Origin: Lysobacter sp. yr284 | GTDB lineage: Bacteria; Pseudomonadota; Gammaproteobacteria; Xanthomonadales; Xanthomonadaceae | Direction: 5' to 3' | Length of the DNA: 64,000 nucleotides | NCBI RefSeq assembly: GCF_900107375.1 | Contig: NZ_FNPT01000005.1 | Span: 309,506 to 373,505, forward strand | Shown: positions 45,206-53,805 of the stretch, one piece after another | Numbering within the stretch: position 1 is the stretch's first letter | How the letters are laid out: the number at the start of each line of letters is the position of its first letter | Notes under the pieces: model-generated | What the model was told of the DNA's origin: nothing | What the model saw: the letters and a program-made list of their open reading frames with translations, nothing else | Database searches by the model: none | Translations under genes and position numbers: made by a program

Positions 45206-45752
45206 CTTGCAGGCTCCTTCTCGCCTTCGCGAACACACGCAGGTCGTGCACTTGCCCGTGCTTGTACACGGCGCAACGCTGCACGCCCTCTTCTTCGAAA
45301 CCGTTCTTCAGCAACACCCGCGCCGAGGCCGGGTTGTCGTCGAGCACCGTCGCGCACAGCCGGTACAGTCGCAGCCGCTGCATCGCCCACGGCGCGAACG
45401 CCGCGACCACCCGGGTCATCAGTCCCGCGCCCCACAGTCGGCGCCCGAGCCAGTAGCCGAATTCGGCGCCGTGGCCGCGCTCGCCGCGTCCGGGATGCGC
45501 GCCGATGCCGCCGACCGCGCGGCCGGCGACGTCGATGGCGAACACCGGGTGTTCCAGGTCGATGACCTGGCCGTCGAGGAAACGCGCGCCGTCCTCGCGC
45601 GTGTACGGGTACGGGAAGCGGTCGCTGAGCGCGCGCGAGACCTGGGCGTCGTCGGCGTGGGCGACCAGGCTGTCGAGGTCGTCGCGGCGCCAGGGACGCA
45701 GCACGAATCCCTCGCCCTGCGGCGGCGGGAGGGTGGCGGGATCGGGGTTCAT
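45195..45752 (-). CDS. RimJ/RimL-type GNAT acetyltransferase
   Basis: A 185-residue acetyltransferase: FVLRPWRRDDLDSLVAHADD at the start, the GIGAHPGRGERGHGAEFGYW motif, and NPASARVLLKNGFEEEGVQR near the end, as in RimJ/RimL enzymes that acetylate N-terminal amines or small molecules. It is the first gene of a pair with the TrmH-like methyltransferase (11-base overlap), so both may act on the translation apparatus; that is inference. Confidence 0.88.
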   Translation of the reverse strand: MNPDPATLPPPQGEGFVLRPWRRDDLDSLVAHADDAQVSRALSDRFPYPYTREDGARFLDGQVIDLEHPVFAIDVAGRAVGGIGAHPGRGERGHGAEFGYWLGRRLWGAGLMTRVVAAFAPWAMQRLRLYRLCATVLDDNPASARVLLKNGFEEEGVQRCAVYKHGQVHDLRVFAKARRSLQDAT

Positions 45753-45820
45753 GCGGGTAGCCTAAATTCGCCGTCGCCGCGCTGCAAACGCCGCCGCCGC
45801 GGCACGGCCAGGAGCGGCGC

Positions 45821-46231
45821 ATGCGGACCTACCCCATCGAAGAAATCCACAGCGGCGAAGACGACGGCTGCCTGTGGGTCAGCCTGGGCTTCGCCTCGCC
45901 GGACGCGCCGCAGGACGTGCTGCACATCGTCTGCGCGCTGCGGCCCGACGCCCAGGACCGCGCCCTGGGCATGGCCGCGATCTACCTGGAACGCGACGAC
46001 CAGAGCCGCGGCGGCTACGCCGGCGCCGACCGCATCCACGCCGGCGAAGACGCGGTGACGGTCGAACTCAACGCCGCCGGCCGCGACTGCCTGGAATTCG
46101 ACGCCCCGCTGCGGCTGACCTGGACGCACGCCCCGCCCGGCCGGCGCGAGGCGCTGGCGATCCTGGCGCGCATGAGCGGCTGCGAATGCGGGCGCGTGGT
46201 CGAGTGCGTCGCGGGCGCTCCCATCGCCTGA
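45821..46231 (+). CDS. Hypothetical protein, 136 residues
   Basis: A small acidic soluble protein (MRTYPIEEIHSGEDDGCLWV) with a strand-rich pattern and three or four cysteines near the C-terminus (MSGCECGRVVECVAG) that could bind metal. There is no signal peptide. It is divergent from the GNAT gene with a 68-base spacer. Family not recognised. Confidence 0.62.
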   Translation: MRTYPIEEIHSGEDDGCLWVSLGFASPDAPQDVLHIVCALRPDAQDRALGMAAIYLERDDQSRGGYAGADRIHAGEDAVTVELNAAGRDCLEFDAPLRLTWTHAPPGRREALAILARMSGCECGRVVECVAGAPIA

Positions 46232-46341
46232 CGCGCCGGCGCCGCGCGACGCTGGAATGTTGCGTTTCTCCCCGCTGGCGCGGCGCGAGCCGCGGCTGCG
46301 GCAACGCAACCAACGCGAAACTTGCGGCGTAGTTGCGTTGT

Positions 46342-46370
46342 CGCGGTCGCGGCGCGCGCCGCTCCTACAG
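46342..46370. repeat. Family-2 element
   Basis: CGCGGTCGCGGCGCGCGCCG then CTCCTACAG, preceded by GGCGTAGTTGCGTTGTCG, the same flank as the centre of the big palindrome at 14728-14766. It lies between convergent genes. Confidence 0.7.
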
Positions 46371-46384
46371 GGAGCAGGCGCGCT

Positions 46385-49300
46385 TTATGCGTGGCCGCCG
46401 GCTTGCGGGGTGTCCTGCTCCAGCCGTTCGAGCTCCTGCGCCACCGCCTCGGGCGACTTGGTGAAGCGCGCCAGCAGCACATAGAACGCCGGCACGATGA
46501 ACAGCGACAGCAAGGTCGAGAACGACACGCCGAAGATCACCACGATGCCGATGGTCGCGCGGCTGGCCGAACCGGGGCCGCCGGCCAGCACCAGCGGCAC
46601 CGCGCCGACCACGGTGGCGATGGAGGTCATCAGGATCGGGCGCAGCCGCACCGCCGAGGATTCGACGATGGCCTGGTGGATGCTGCGGCCTTCGTCGCGC
46701 AGCTGATTGGCGAATTCGACGATGAGGATGCCGTTCTTCGCCGCCAGCCCGACCAGCATGACGATGCCGATCTGGCTGAACAGGTTCAGCGTGCCGCCGG
46801 TCATCCACAGGCCGAGCAAGGCGCCGAGCACGCCCAGCGGCACGGTCAGCATGATCACGAACGGGTGGATGAAGCTCTCGAACTGCGCGGCCAGCACCAG
46901 GTACACCACCAGCAACGCCAGGGTGAAGGTCATCAGCACCGCGCCGCCGGCCTTCTGGTACTCGCGCGATTCGCCCTTCCAGTCGATCTGGGCGTGCTCG
47001 GGCAGTTCCTCGGCGACCACCTGGTTCAACCACGCGATCGCCTCGCCGACGGTGTAGCCCGGGGCGACGCCGGCGCTGACGGTGATCGCGCGCAGGCGGT
47101 TGAAGCGGTTGAGGCTGCCGGCCTCGGCCAGTTCCTTCAGCGTGACCAGGTTCGACAGCGGCACCAGCGCGCCGTCGCGCGCGCGCACCTGGATCGCGGC
47201 GAGGTCGGCCGGCGAGGCGCGCAGGTCGCGGTCGGCCTGCACCATCACGTCGTACTCCTCGCCGTTCTGGACGAAGGTGGTGACCCGGCGCGAGCCCATC
47301 AGGGTCTCCAGCGCATGGCCGATGTCGGTGACGCTGACGCCGAGGTCGGCGGCGCGCTGGCGGTCGATCTCGACCCGCATCTGCGGCCGGGTTTCCTTGT
47401 AGTCCGAGTCGGCCGAGAACAGGCCCTTGTTCTGCTCCATCCGCGCCAGGATGCGGTCGCGCCACTGCGCCAGTTCGGCGTACTCGGGGCCGCCGAGCAC
47501 GATCTGGATCGGCTGGCCGCGGGTGCGCACCAGGCCGCCGCCGACCTGCGGCAGCGCGCGCACGCTCGGCAGCGCGCCGAGCTCCGCGCGCAGGCTGTCG
47601 GCGACCTGCGCCGTGCTTTTCTCGCGCTTGTCCCAGTCCTGCAGGAACACCGCGATGCGGCCGGTGTGCATCTCCTCGCTGGCGCCGAAGCCGCCGGGCA
47701 CGCGCGGGTTGTAGCGCTGGATGGTCTGTTCCGGGCCGGTGTGGGCGGCGACGATCTTCTCGACTTGCTGCACCTGCTTGACGGTGTAGTCGAAGCCGGC
47801 GCCCTCCGGGCCCTGGATCGAGATCTGGAACGAGCCGCGGTCCTCCTGCGGCGCCAGTTCCGACGGCACCAGCTTGAACAGGCCGAAGCTCAGCGCCAGC
47901 GCCAGCAGCAACAGCGCGCCGAACAGCCACGGCCGCTCGACGCTGCGGTCGAGCAGGCCGCGGTAACCGTTGGACAGCCCGTCCAGGCGCGCGTTGATCC
48001 AGCGGTTGACCGGGTTGGACTTTTCCTGGCTGTGCGGACGGACGAACTTGGACGACATCATCGGCGTGAGCGTCAGCGCCACGAACGCCGACAGCGCCAC
48101 CGCGCCGGCCAGCGCCACCGACAGCTCGCGGAACAGCCGCCCGGTGTTGCCTTCCATGAAGCCGACCGGCAGGAACACCGCCACCAGCACCGCAGTGGTG
48201 GCGATCACCGCGAAGGCGACCTGCTTGGTGCCGCGCGCGGCCGCGACCAGCGCCGGCTCGCCGAGGTCGGCGCGGCGCTGGATGTTCTCCAGCACCACGA
48301 TCGCGTCGTCGACCACCAAGCCGATGCACAGCACCAGCGCCAGCAGGGTCAGCAGGTTGATCGAGAAGCCGAACGCGTACAGCGGGATGAACGCGGCGAT
48401 CAGGCACACCGGCACCGTCACCGCCGGAATCAGCGCGGCGCGGAAGCTGCCGAGGAACAGCCAGATCACGATCAGCACCAGGACGATGGCCTCGACCAGG
48501 GTGTGATAGACCCGCTCCACCGCCGATTCGATGAACACGGTGGTGTCGAAGGCGACGAAGATGTCGGTGCCTTCGGGCAGGGTCGGACGGATCTTGTCGG
48601 CCTCCGCGCGCACCGCGCGGGCGACGTCGAGGCTGTTGGCGGTCGAGGTCTTGACGATGCCCAGGCCGATGTTCGGCTCTCCGTTGCTGCGGTAGTAGGC
48701 GCGGCGCTCGGCCGACTGCAGCTCGATCTTGGCCACGTCGCCGAGCCGCACCACGTAGCCGTCGGCGCCCTTCTTCAGCGGGATCTGGGCGAAGTCGGCG
48801 GGCTTTTGGTAGCTGCGCGCCACGCGCAGGGTGAAGTCGCGCGATTGCGATTCGATCCGTCCGGCCGGCAGCTCGACGTTCTCCGAACGCAGCGCGTTCT
48901 CGACTTCGTTGACGGTGATGTCGCGCGCGGCCAGCGCGTCCTGGTCGAGCCAGATGCGCATGGCGTAGCGCTGCTGGCCGCCGATGCGGACCTGGGCGAC
49001 GCCGTCGACCGAGGACAGCCGGTCCACCACGTAGCGGTCGGCGTAGTCCGACAGCTGCAGGGTGTCCATTTTCTTCGAGCTCATGTTGAGCCACAGCACC
49101 GGGTCGGAGTCGCTCTCGACCTTCTCCACTTCCGGCGGATCGGCCTCGTCGGGCATGCGGTCCATGACCCGGCTGACCGCGTCGCGCACGTCGTTGGCGG
49201 CGGCCTCGATGTCGCGCTGCAGGGTGAACTCGATGCTGACCGAGGCGCGGCCGTTGACGCTGCGCGACTCGATGGTCTCGATGCCCTCGATCCCGGCCAG

Positions 49301-49510
49301 CGCGTCCTCCAGCACCTGGGTGATGCGGGTTTCCACTACCGCCGCCGAAGCGCCGGGATAGGTGACGTCGACCGAGACGATGGGCGGGTCGATCGCCGGC
49401 AGCTCGCGCAGGGTCAGGCGCGAGAACGCCATGATCCCCAGCACGATCAACAGCAGGCTCATGACCGTGGCGAACACCGGCCGGCGGATGGAGACGTCGG
49501 ACAGCATCAT
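46385..49510 (-). CDS. RND-family (HAE1) efflux permease
   Basis: A 1041-residue inner-membrane proton/drug antiporter. It opens LSDVSIRRPVFATVMSLLLI, has twelve expected membrane helices with two large periplasmic loops, and the proton-relay Asp pair in CIGLVVDDAIVVLENIQRR (about residue 405). The C-terminal half has LVGLAAKNGILIVEFANQLR. Length equals AcrB/MexB-type pumps. It is third in an operon with an adaptor and a 64-residue gene. No outer-membrane factor gene lies nearby, so it must recruit one encoded elsewhere. Drug range unknown. Confidence 0.95.
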   Translation of the reverse strand: MMLSDVSIRRPVFATVMSLLLIVLGIMAFSRLTLRELPAIDPPIVSVDVTYPGASAAVVETRITQVLEDALAGIEGIETIESRSVNGRASVSIEFTLQRDIEAAANDVRDAVSRVMDRMPDEADPPEVEKVESDSDPVLWLNMSSKKMDTLQLSDYADRYVVDRLSSVDGVAQVRIGGQQRYAMRIWLDQDALAARDITVNEVENALRSENVELPAGRIESQSRDFTLRVARSYQKPADFAQIPLKKGADGYVVRLGDVAKIELQSAERRAYYRSNGEPNIGLGIVKTSTANSLDVARAVRAEADKIRPTLPEGTDIFVAFDTTVFIESAVERVYHTLVEAIVLVLIVIWLFLGSFRAALIPAVTVPVCLIAAFIPLYAFGFSINLLTLLALVLCIGLVVDDAIVVLENIQRRADLGEPALVAAARGTKQVAFAVIATTAVLVAVFLPVGFMEGNTGRLFRELSVALAGAVALSAFVALTLTPMMSSKFVRPHSQEKSNPVNRWINARLDGLSNGYRGLLDRSVERPWLFGALLLLALALSFGLFKLVPSELAPQEDRGSFQISIQGPEGAGFDYTVKQVQQVEKIVAAHTGPEQTIQRYNPRVPGGFGASEEMHTGRIAVFLQDWDKREKSTAQVADSLRAELGALPSVRALPQVGGGLVRTRGQPIQIVLGGPEYAELAQWRDRILARMEQNKGLFSADSDYKETRPQMRVEIDRQRAADLGVSVTDIGHALETLMGSRRVTTFVQNGEEYDVMVQADRDLRASPADLAAIQVRARDGALVPLSNLVTLKELAEAGSLNRFNRLRAITVSAGVAPGYTVGEAIAWLNQVVAEELPEHAQIDWKGESREYQKAGGAVLMTFTLALLVVYLVLAAQFESFIHPFVIMLTVPLGVLGALLGLWMTGGTLNLFSQIGIVMLVGLAAKNGILIVEFANQLRDEGRSIHQAIVESSAVRLRPILMTSIATVVGAVPLVLAGGPGSASRATIGIVVIFGVSFSTLLSLFIVPAFYVLLARFTKSPEAVAQELERLEQDTPQAGGHA

Positions 49511-49701
49511 CGCCGCGCGCTCCCCTTGCCCTTGCCGCCGCCGTTGCCCTGAGCCGCGCCGCCGCGCGCGTGCGGACCGCGCCGGGCGGGCACGTAGACC
49601 GGCGCGCCGGACTTGGCCTCAGCCTCGCCCGCGGCCGACGCGCGCGGCTTCAGCCCCGGCACCACCGCGCGCAGCCATTTCAGCAGGCCCGCCTCAGCCA
49701 T
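49507..49701 (-). CDS. Small basic protein within the RND operon
   Basis: A 64-residue frame, MAEAGLLKWLRAVVPGLKPR onwards, ending in a Gly/Lys/Arg-rich tail. It overlaps the adaptor's stop by eight bases and the permease start by four (ATGA), so its translation would bridge the two genes. The overlap pattern, not the sequence, is the main support. The first 18 residues could form an amphipathic or membrane-surface helix. Family not recognised; it may be a small pump accessory protein or only a coupling device. Confidence 0.55.
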   Translation of the reverse strand: MAEAGLLKWLRAVVPGLKPRASAAGEAEAKSGAPVYVPARRGPHARGGAAQGNGGGKGKGSARR

Positions 49702-50809
49702 TGCGGCCGTCCTTGGCGGCGCCGGCCGGCGCGCCGGCTTCGCGCGCGTGCGCGCCGGCGGCCTGCACCTTGCTGCCGGCGCGCAGCTTGCCGGTGCCGT
49801 CGACGACGATGGTGTCGCCGACCGCGAGGCCGTCGAGGATCTCGGCCAGGCCTTGCCGGCGCGAGCCGATCTGGACGTCGGCGCGCTCGACCGTGGCGTC
49901 GGGCTTGAGCCGGTAGACATAGGAATCGTTGCCGACCTGCACCACCGAAATCTCCGGCACCAGCAGCGCCTGCCGCTCGGGCTGGATCAGGGTCACCTGC
50001 ACCAGCATGCCCGGGCGCAGCCGGTGGCCGGGGTTGGGGAAGTCGGCGCGCACGGTCACCGCGCGGGTGGCCGGGTTCACGCGCGCATCGACGGTGCCGA
50101 CGCTGCCGCGGAACTCCTGGCCGGCATAGGCGGCGCTGGTGCCGGTCACGCTCTGGCCGCGGGCCACGCGCGCGAGCAGGGTCTCGGGCACCGGGAAGTC
50201 GATGTAGACGCGCTCGGTGTCGTCGAGGGTGGCGATCGGCGTGCCCGGGGTCACCAGCGCGCCGGGGCTGACCTGGCGGATGCCGAGCACGCCGGCGAAC
50301 GGCGCGCGCACTTGGCGGTCGCCGATGTCGGCCTTCATCTGCTCGACCCGCGCGCGGGTGGCGTCGCGGGTGGCGCGCTGGGTGTCCAGGGCCGAGCGCG
50401 CGATCAGCTGCTGCGCGGCCAGTTCGGTCTGGCGCTGGTAGAGCTGCTCGGCTTCCTTGGCGGTGGCCTCGGCCTGGGCCAGCGCGGCGAGCTGGGCCTT
50501 GCCGCTGAGGGTGACCAGCGACTGCCCGGCGGCGACTTGATCGCCGCTGTCGAAGTGCACGCTCTGCACGATCTCGCTGACCTTGGCGGTGACCGTGACC
50601 GACTCGCGCGCCTTGACGTTGCCCAGCGCCTGCACGGTGTCGTTCCACGCGCGCAGACGCACCGCCTGCGCGGTCACCGGGATCGGCCGGTCGCCCTGCC
50701 CGCCCGCGCCGCCCTGGCCGTTCTGGGGTTTGCCGCCCTTGGCGCACGCGGCGACGGCCAGGGCCAGGGCCAGGAAACAGCCGGAACGGAAGGCGGGGCG
50801 TGGGCGCAT
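49694..50809 (-). CDS. RND efflux membrane-fusion (adaptor) lipoprotein
   Basis: A 371-residue periplasmic adaptor. The signal peptide has lipobox VAAC (Cys about residue 21), so it is lipid-anchored. A biotinyl-lipoyl domain, a helical hairpin (AQAEATAKEAEQLYQRQTEL) and beta-barrel domains follow; VRAPFAGVLGIRQVSPGALV is the typical hairpin-to-lipoyl return strand. It links the permease to an outer-membrane channel. The start ATG at 50809 is set by the signal peptide; an upstream in-frame start would add 33 non-conserved residues. Confidence 0.93.
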   Translation of the reverse strand: MRPRPAFRSGCFLALALAVAACAKGGKPQNGQGGAGGQGDRPIPVTAQAVRLRAWNDTVQALGNVKARESVTVTAKVSEIVQSVHFDSGDQVAAGQSLVTLSGKAQLAALAQAEATAKEAEQLYQRQTELAAQQLIARSALDTQRATRDATRARVEQMKADIGDRQVRAPFAGVLGIRQVSPGALVTPGTPIATLDDTERVYIDFPVPETLLARVARGQSVTGTSAAYAGQEFRGSVGTVDARVNPATRAVTVRADFPNPGHRLRPGMLVQVTLIQPERQALLVPEISVVQVGNDSYVYRLKPDATVERADVQIGSRRQGLAEILDGLAVGDTIVVDGTGKLRAGSKVQAAGAHAREAGAPAGAAKDGRNG

Positions 50810-51119
50810 GCGGTTCTCTGAACGGGGGCCCGGATGGGGCGAGGTGCGGATCGGGCGCGGCCGTCTTCCCCCAACGGTGCCGCGGGCGCCGGCCGGCGCG
50901 ATGCGCACGGTCGGCGAAGCCGCGCGATTCTAGCGGCGGTTCGTGACCGACGCCTGGGCCATTGGTTGACCGCGGTCGCCACGATTCGGCAAAGCGGCGT
51001 TGAAACAACACGCGGCGGCACGCTCGCGGCGTCCAGGTTGCGCCGTCGCAACCGGCGTGCGGCGGACCGCCGCGCACAGCCGGGGGCATACTCCAGACTT
51101 CCCCCACGGAGCCGCCCCC

Positions 51120-52076
51120 ATGATCTACGACAGCATCCTGCAGACCATCGGCCGCACCCCGGTGGTGCGCCTGCACCGCATCGCGCCGAGCCATGTCGCC
51201 GTGTACGCCAAGGTCGAGGCGTTCAATCCCGGCGGTTCGGTCAAGGACCGCCTGGCGCTGGCGATCGTCCTCGACGCCGAGGCGCGCGGCCTGCTCAAGC
51301 CCGGCGACACCGTGGTCGAGGCGACCTCGGGCAACACCGGCGTGGCCCTGGCGATGGTGTGCGCGGCGCGCGGCTACCGCTTCGTCGCGGTGATGACCGA
51401 AACCTTCTCGATCGAGCGGCGCAAGCTGATGCGCGCCTACGGCGCCAAGGTGATCCTGACCCCGGCCGCCGAACGCGGCAGCGGCATGGTCCGCCGCGCG
51501 GCCGAGCTGGCGGAAAAACACGGCTGGTTCCTGGCCCGCCAGTTCGAGAACCCGGCCAACCCGGCCTACCACCGCAACACCACCGCGGCCGAGATCCTGC
51601 AGGACTTCGCCGGCCGCCGGCTCGACCACTTCGTGACCGGCTGGGGCACCGGCGGCACCCTCACCGGGGTGGCGCAGATGCTGCAACTGGCGCGGCCGGA
51701 GGTGCGCGTCACCGCCAGCGAACCGGCCGGCGCGGCGCTGCTGTCGGGCAAGGAATGGGCGCCGCACAAGATCCAGGGCTGGACCCCGGACTTCATCCCC
51801 GCCGTGCTCGACCGCGAGGCGGCGCACGAGATCGTGCCGGTGGACGACGTGCTCGCGCGCGACACCGCGCGCCGGCTCGCGGCCGAGGAAGGCATCTTCG
51901 TCGGCCTCTCCGCCGGCGCGACGATGGCGGCGGCGTTGCAGGTCGCGCAGGGCGCGGAGCCGGGCGCGGTGGTGCTGGCGATGCTGCCCGATACCGGCGA
52001 GCGCTACCTCAGCACGTTCTTGTTCGAGGGCGTCAACGAGGGCAGCGACGAGGAGTGGCTGGCGTCGTTGGGATAA
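51120..52076 (+). CDS. Cysteine synthase (O-acetylserine sulfhydrylase)
   Basis: A 318-residue fold-type II PLP enzyme making cysteine from O-acetylserine and sulfide. The PLP lysine is Lys42 in NPGGSVKDR, the phosphate loop is TSGNTG, and GWGTGGTLTG and GLSAGATMAA complete the site. The C-terminal DTGERYLSTFLFE is CysK/CysM-like. The sequence fits CysK-type better than CysM, but the genome's main cysK may be elsewhere, so no symbol is given. Confidence 0.93.
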   Translation: MIYDSILQTIGRTPVVRLHRIAPSHVAVYAKVEAFNPGGSVKDRLALAIVLDAEARGLLKPGDTVVEATSGNTGVALAMVCAARGYRFVAVMTETFSIERRKLMRAYGAKVILTPAAERGSGMVRRAAELAEKHGWFLARQFENPANPAYHRNTTAAEILQDFAGRRLDHFVTGWGTGGTLTGVAQMLQLARPEVRVTASEPAGAALLSGKEWAPHKIQGWTPDFIPAVLDREAAHEIVPVDDVLARDTARRLAAEEGIFVGLSAGATMAAALQVAQGAEPGAVVLAMLPDTGERYLSTFLFEGVNEGSDEEWLASLG

Positions 52077-52144
52077 GACGGCCGTCGCAACCGGGTTGTC
52101 GCGGCCGCAGTTCCCACAGCCGCTGCGAAGGGTTCGTACCCGAC

Positions 52145-52174
52145 TGCAGGAGCTGCGCAAGCTGCGGCCGCGCC
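52145..52174. repeat. Family-2 element, degenerate
   Basis: GCAGGAGCTGCGCAAGCTGC then GGCCGCGCCC, a variant in which both sides of the inner stem have changed (GAGCTGCGC/GCTGC), keeping pairing. Confidence 0.55.
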
Positions 52175-52221
52175 CACCGAGCCACGGCGCAACCCGCGCG
52201 AGCGCCGTCCACCCGCCGCCA

Positions 52222-52884
52222 TCACCACAAGAACCACACCGCAAGCAGCGCAAGCGCGATCGCGCCCACCACCCACAGCGCGCCGCCGCGATCGCCCGGA
52301 GCCACGGTGCGCCCGCTGTCGGCGATCGCGCCGCGCGTCTTGCGCGCGACCTCGTACTCGGCGACGCGGTTCAACGACTCCTGCGCCGAATAGCCGCGCA
52401 GGCTCTGCAACAACTGCGCGGCGCGCGCGCGTTCGCCGCCGAGCAGCAGCGCCACCACCTCGCCCGGCAGGTCCAGCGCGGCCGCGCCGGCCGACACCTT
52501 CAGACCCGCGAGCGCGGCCTCGCCGCGTTCGGCGTAGTCCTCGACCAGATCCTTCGCATCGCGCAGGCCGAGCCCATAGGCTTCGCGCACGATCTTGATC
52601 GCGACCAGCTTCTGGCCGCCGCGGATCGCCGCGCGCGCGGCATCGGGAAAGCCGGCCGGCGTCGGCGGGTGCGATGCATCGGCGCCGCCCGCCGCGCCCG
52701 CCTCCGCCTCCGCGGGCGAGCCCTGGCTCAATCGCAGCGCGTACGCCTCGACCGCATTCTTCGCATCGCGCAGGCCCAGGCCCGGATTGCTGTCGATCAC
52801 CAGCTTGATCGCTTCGATCTTGCGGTTGCCGCGCACCAGCGTCGCTACCTGCGGCGGCATGAACGGCGTCTTGCTCTCCGACAT
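52222..52884 (-). CDS. Tail-anchored protein with two bL12-C-terminal-like modules
   Basis: A 220-residue protein. Two modules (about residues 20-50 and 86-116) share the pattern K-x-x-AIK-[LI]-V-x(5)-GLGLRDAK-x-[AL]-V-E-x-Y. This is the helix-turn-helix of the C-terminal domain of ribosomal protein bL12, which contacts translation GTPases. A third helical part (about 135-170) and one C-terminal membrane segment (WVVGAIALALLAVWFLW) follow. Topology suggests cytoplasmic modules anchored to the inner membrane. Function unknown. It is alone, convergent with the cysteine synthase. Confidence 0.8.
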   Translation of the reverse strand: MSESKTPFMPPQVATLVRGNRKIEAIKLVIDSNPGLGLRDAKNAVEAYALRLSQGSPAEAEAGAAGGADASHPPTPAGFPDAARAAIRGGQKLVAIKIVREAYGLGLRDAKDLVEDYAERGEAALAGLKVSAGAAALDLPGEVVALLLGGERARAAQLLQSLRGYSAQESLNRVAEYEVARKTRGAIADSGRTVAPGDRGGALWVVGAIALALLAVWFLW

Positions 52885-52959
52885 CGCCGGATTCCTTGGC
52901 TATTGTTGCGGCCAGCCTAACGGCCGCTGGGGCGACGCGTCACCCCAGCGCCGCCGCGC

Positions 52960-53592
52960 TCAACGCGAGGCCCACGCCAGCCGCGCGCTGAAGCCGAGCA
53001 TCATCGTGCCGATCGCGCCGTCGAGCGCGCGCGCCACGCGCGCGCTGCGCATCGTCCCGGCCATGCGCGCCGACGCCACCGCCAGGATCGTCAGCCAGCT
53101 CGCGCCGATGGCGTAGTGCAGGCCGATCATCAGCATCGAATCGCGCGCCATGTGCGGGCCCGGCGCCAGGAACTGCGGCAGGAACGCGAGATAGAACATC
53201 GCGATCTTGGGATTGAGCGCATTGGTCAGCGCGCCCTGCGCGAACGCGCGCCGCAGGCCGGACCCGGGCTCGGCCGCCACCGCCGCGAACGCCGCCTGCG
53301 CGCGCGGCCGCAACGCCGAGCGCAGCGCCTTGACCCCGAGATAGGCCAGATACAGCGCGCCGAGCATCTTGACCGTCCAGAACGCGCGCTCGGAATACAT
53401 CAGCAGTCGGGTCACGCCGAACGCGAACAGCGCGACATGGAACAGACCGCCGGCGGTGATCCCGGCCGTCGCCGCCAACCCGCGGCGCGCGCCGCCGGCG
53501 AGCGAATTGCCGATGACCAGGAAGGTGTCGGGGCCGGGCATCAGCGTGAGCATCAGCGCGGCGACGCAGAAGGCGAGCCACTGGGTTTCCAT
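52960..53592 (-). CDS. LysE/RhtB-family amino acid exporter
   Basis: A 210-residue inner-membrane protein with about six membrane segments. It has the family start LAFCVAALMLTLMPGPDTFL with PGPD, the GGARRGLAATAGITAGGLFH motif, and ALNPKIAMFYLAFLPQF. Such proteins export amino acids such as homoserine, threonine or lysine; the substrate is not identified. The start ATG at 53592 is placed at the first membrane segment. Confidence 0.92.
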   Translation of the reverse strand: METQWLAFCVAALMLTLMPGPDTFLVIGNSLAGGARRGLAATAGITAGGLFHVALFAFGVTRLLMYSERAFWTVKMLGALYLAYLGVKALRSALRPRAQAAFAAVAAEPGSGLRRAFAQGALTNALNPKIAMFYLAFLPQFLAPGPHMARDSMLMIGLHYAIGASWLTILAVASARMAGTMRSARVARALDGAIGTMMLGFSARLAWASR

Positions 53593-53756
53593 GGGCGGGT
53601 CCGGAAGTGGGTGGAAACGAACGAGGCAGCTAGGAACGGTGTCGCCGGCGCGTGGCCGGCAGGGATCGGGCCGGAACGAAAACCGCCGTCGTGCGACCGC
53701 CGCGCGCCGGCCGGCTTCGGGAAACGCCAACCGTCGCGGCGACCATCGCACGAACG

Positions 53757-53786
53757 AAAAACGCCGGCGCGAGGCCGGCGTTTTCG
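53757..53786 (-). terminator. Terminator of the aldolase gene
   Basis: On the minus strand, AAACGCCGGC, loop, GCCGGCGTTTTT then CGTTCG, about 20 bases beyond the aldolase stop codon. It has both A- and T-runs. Confidence 0.85.
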
Positions 53787-53805
53787 GGGTCGGCGAAGCG
53801 CCAGC

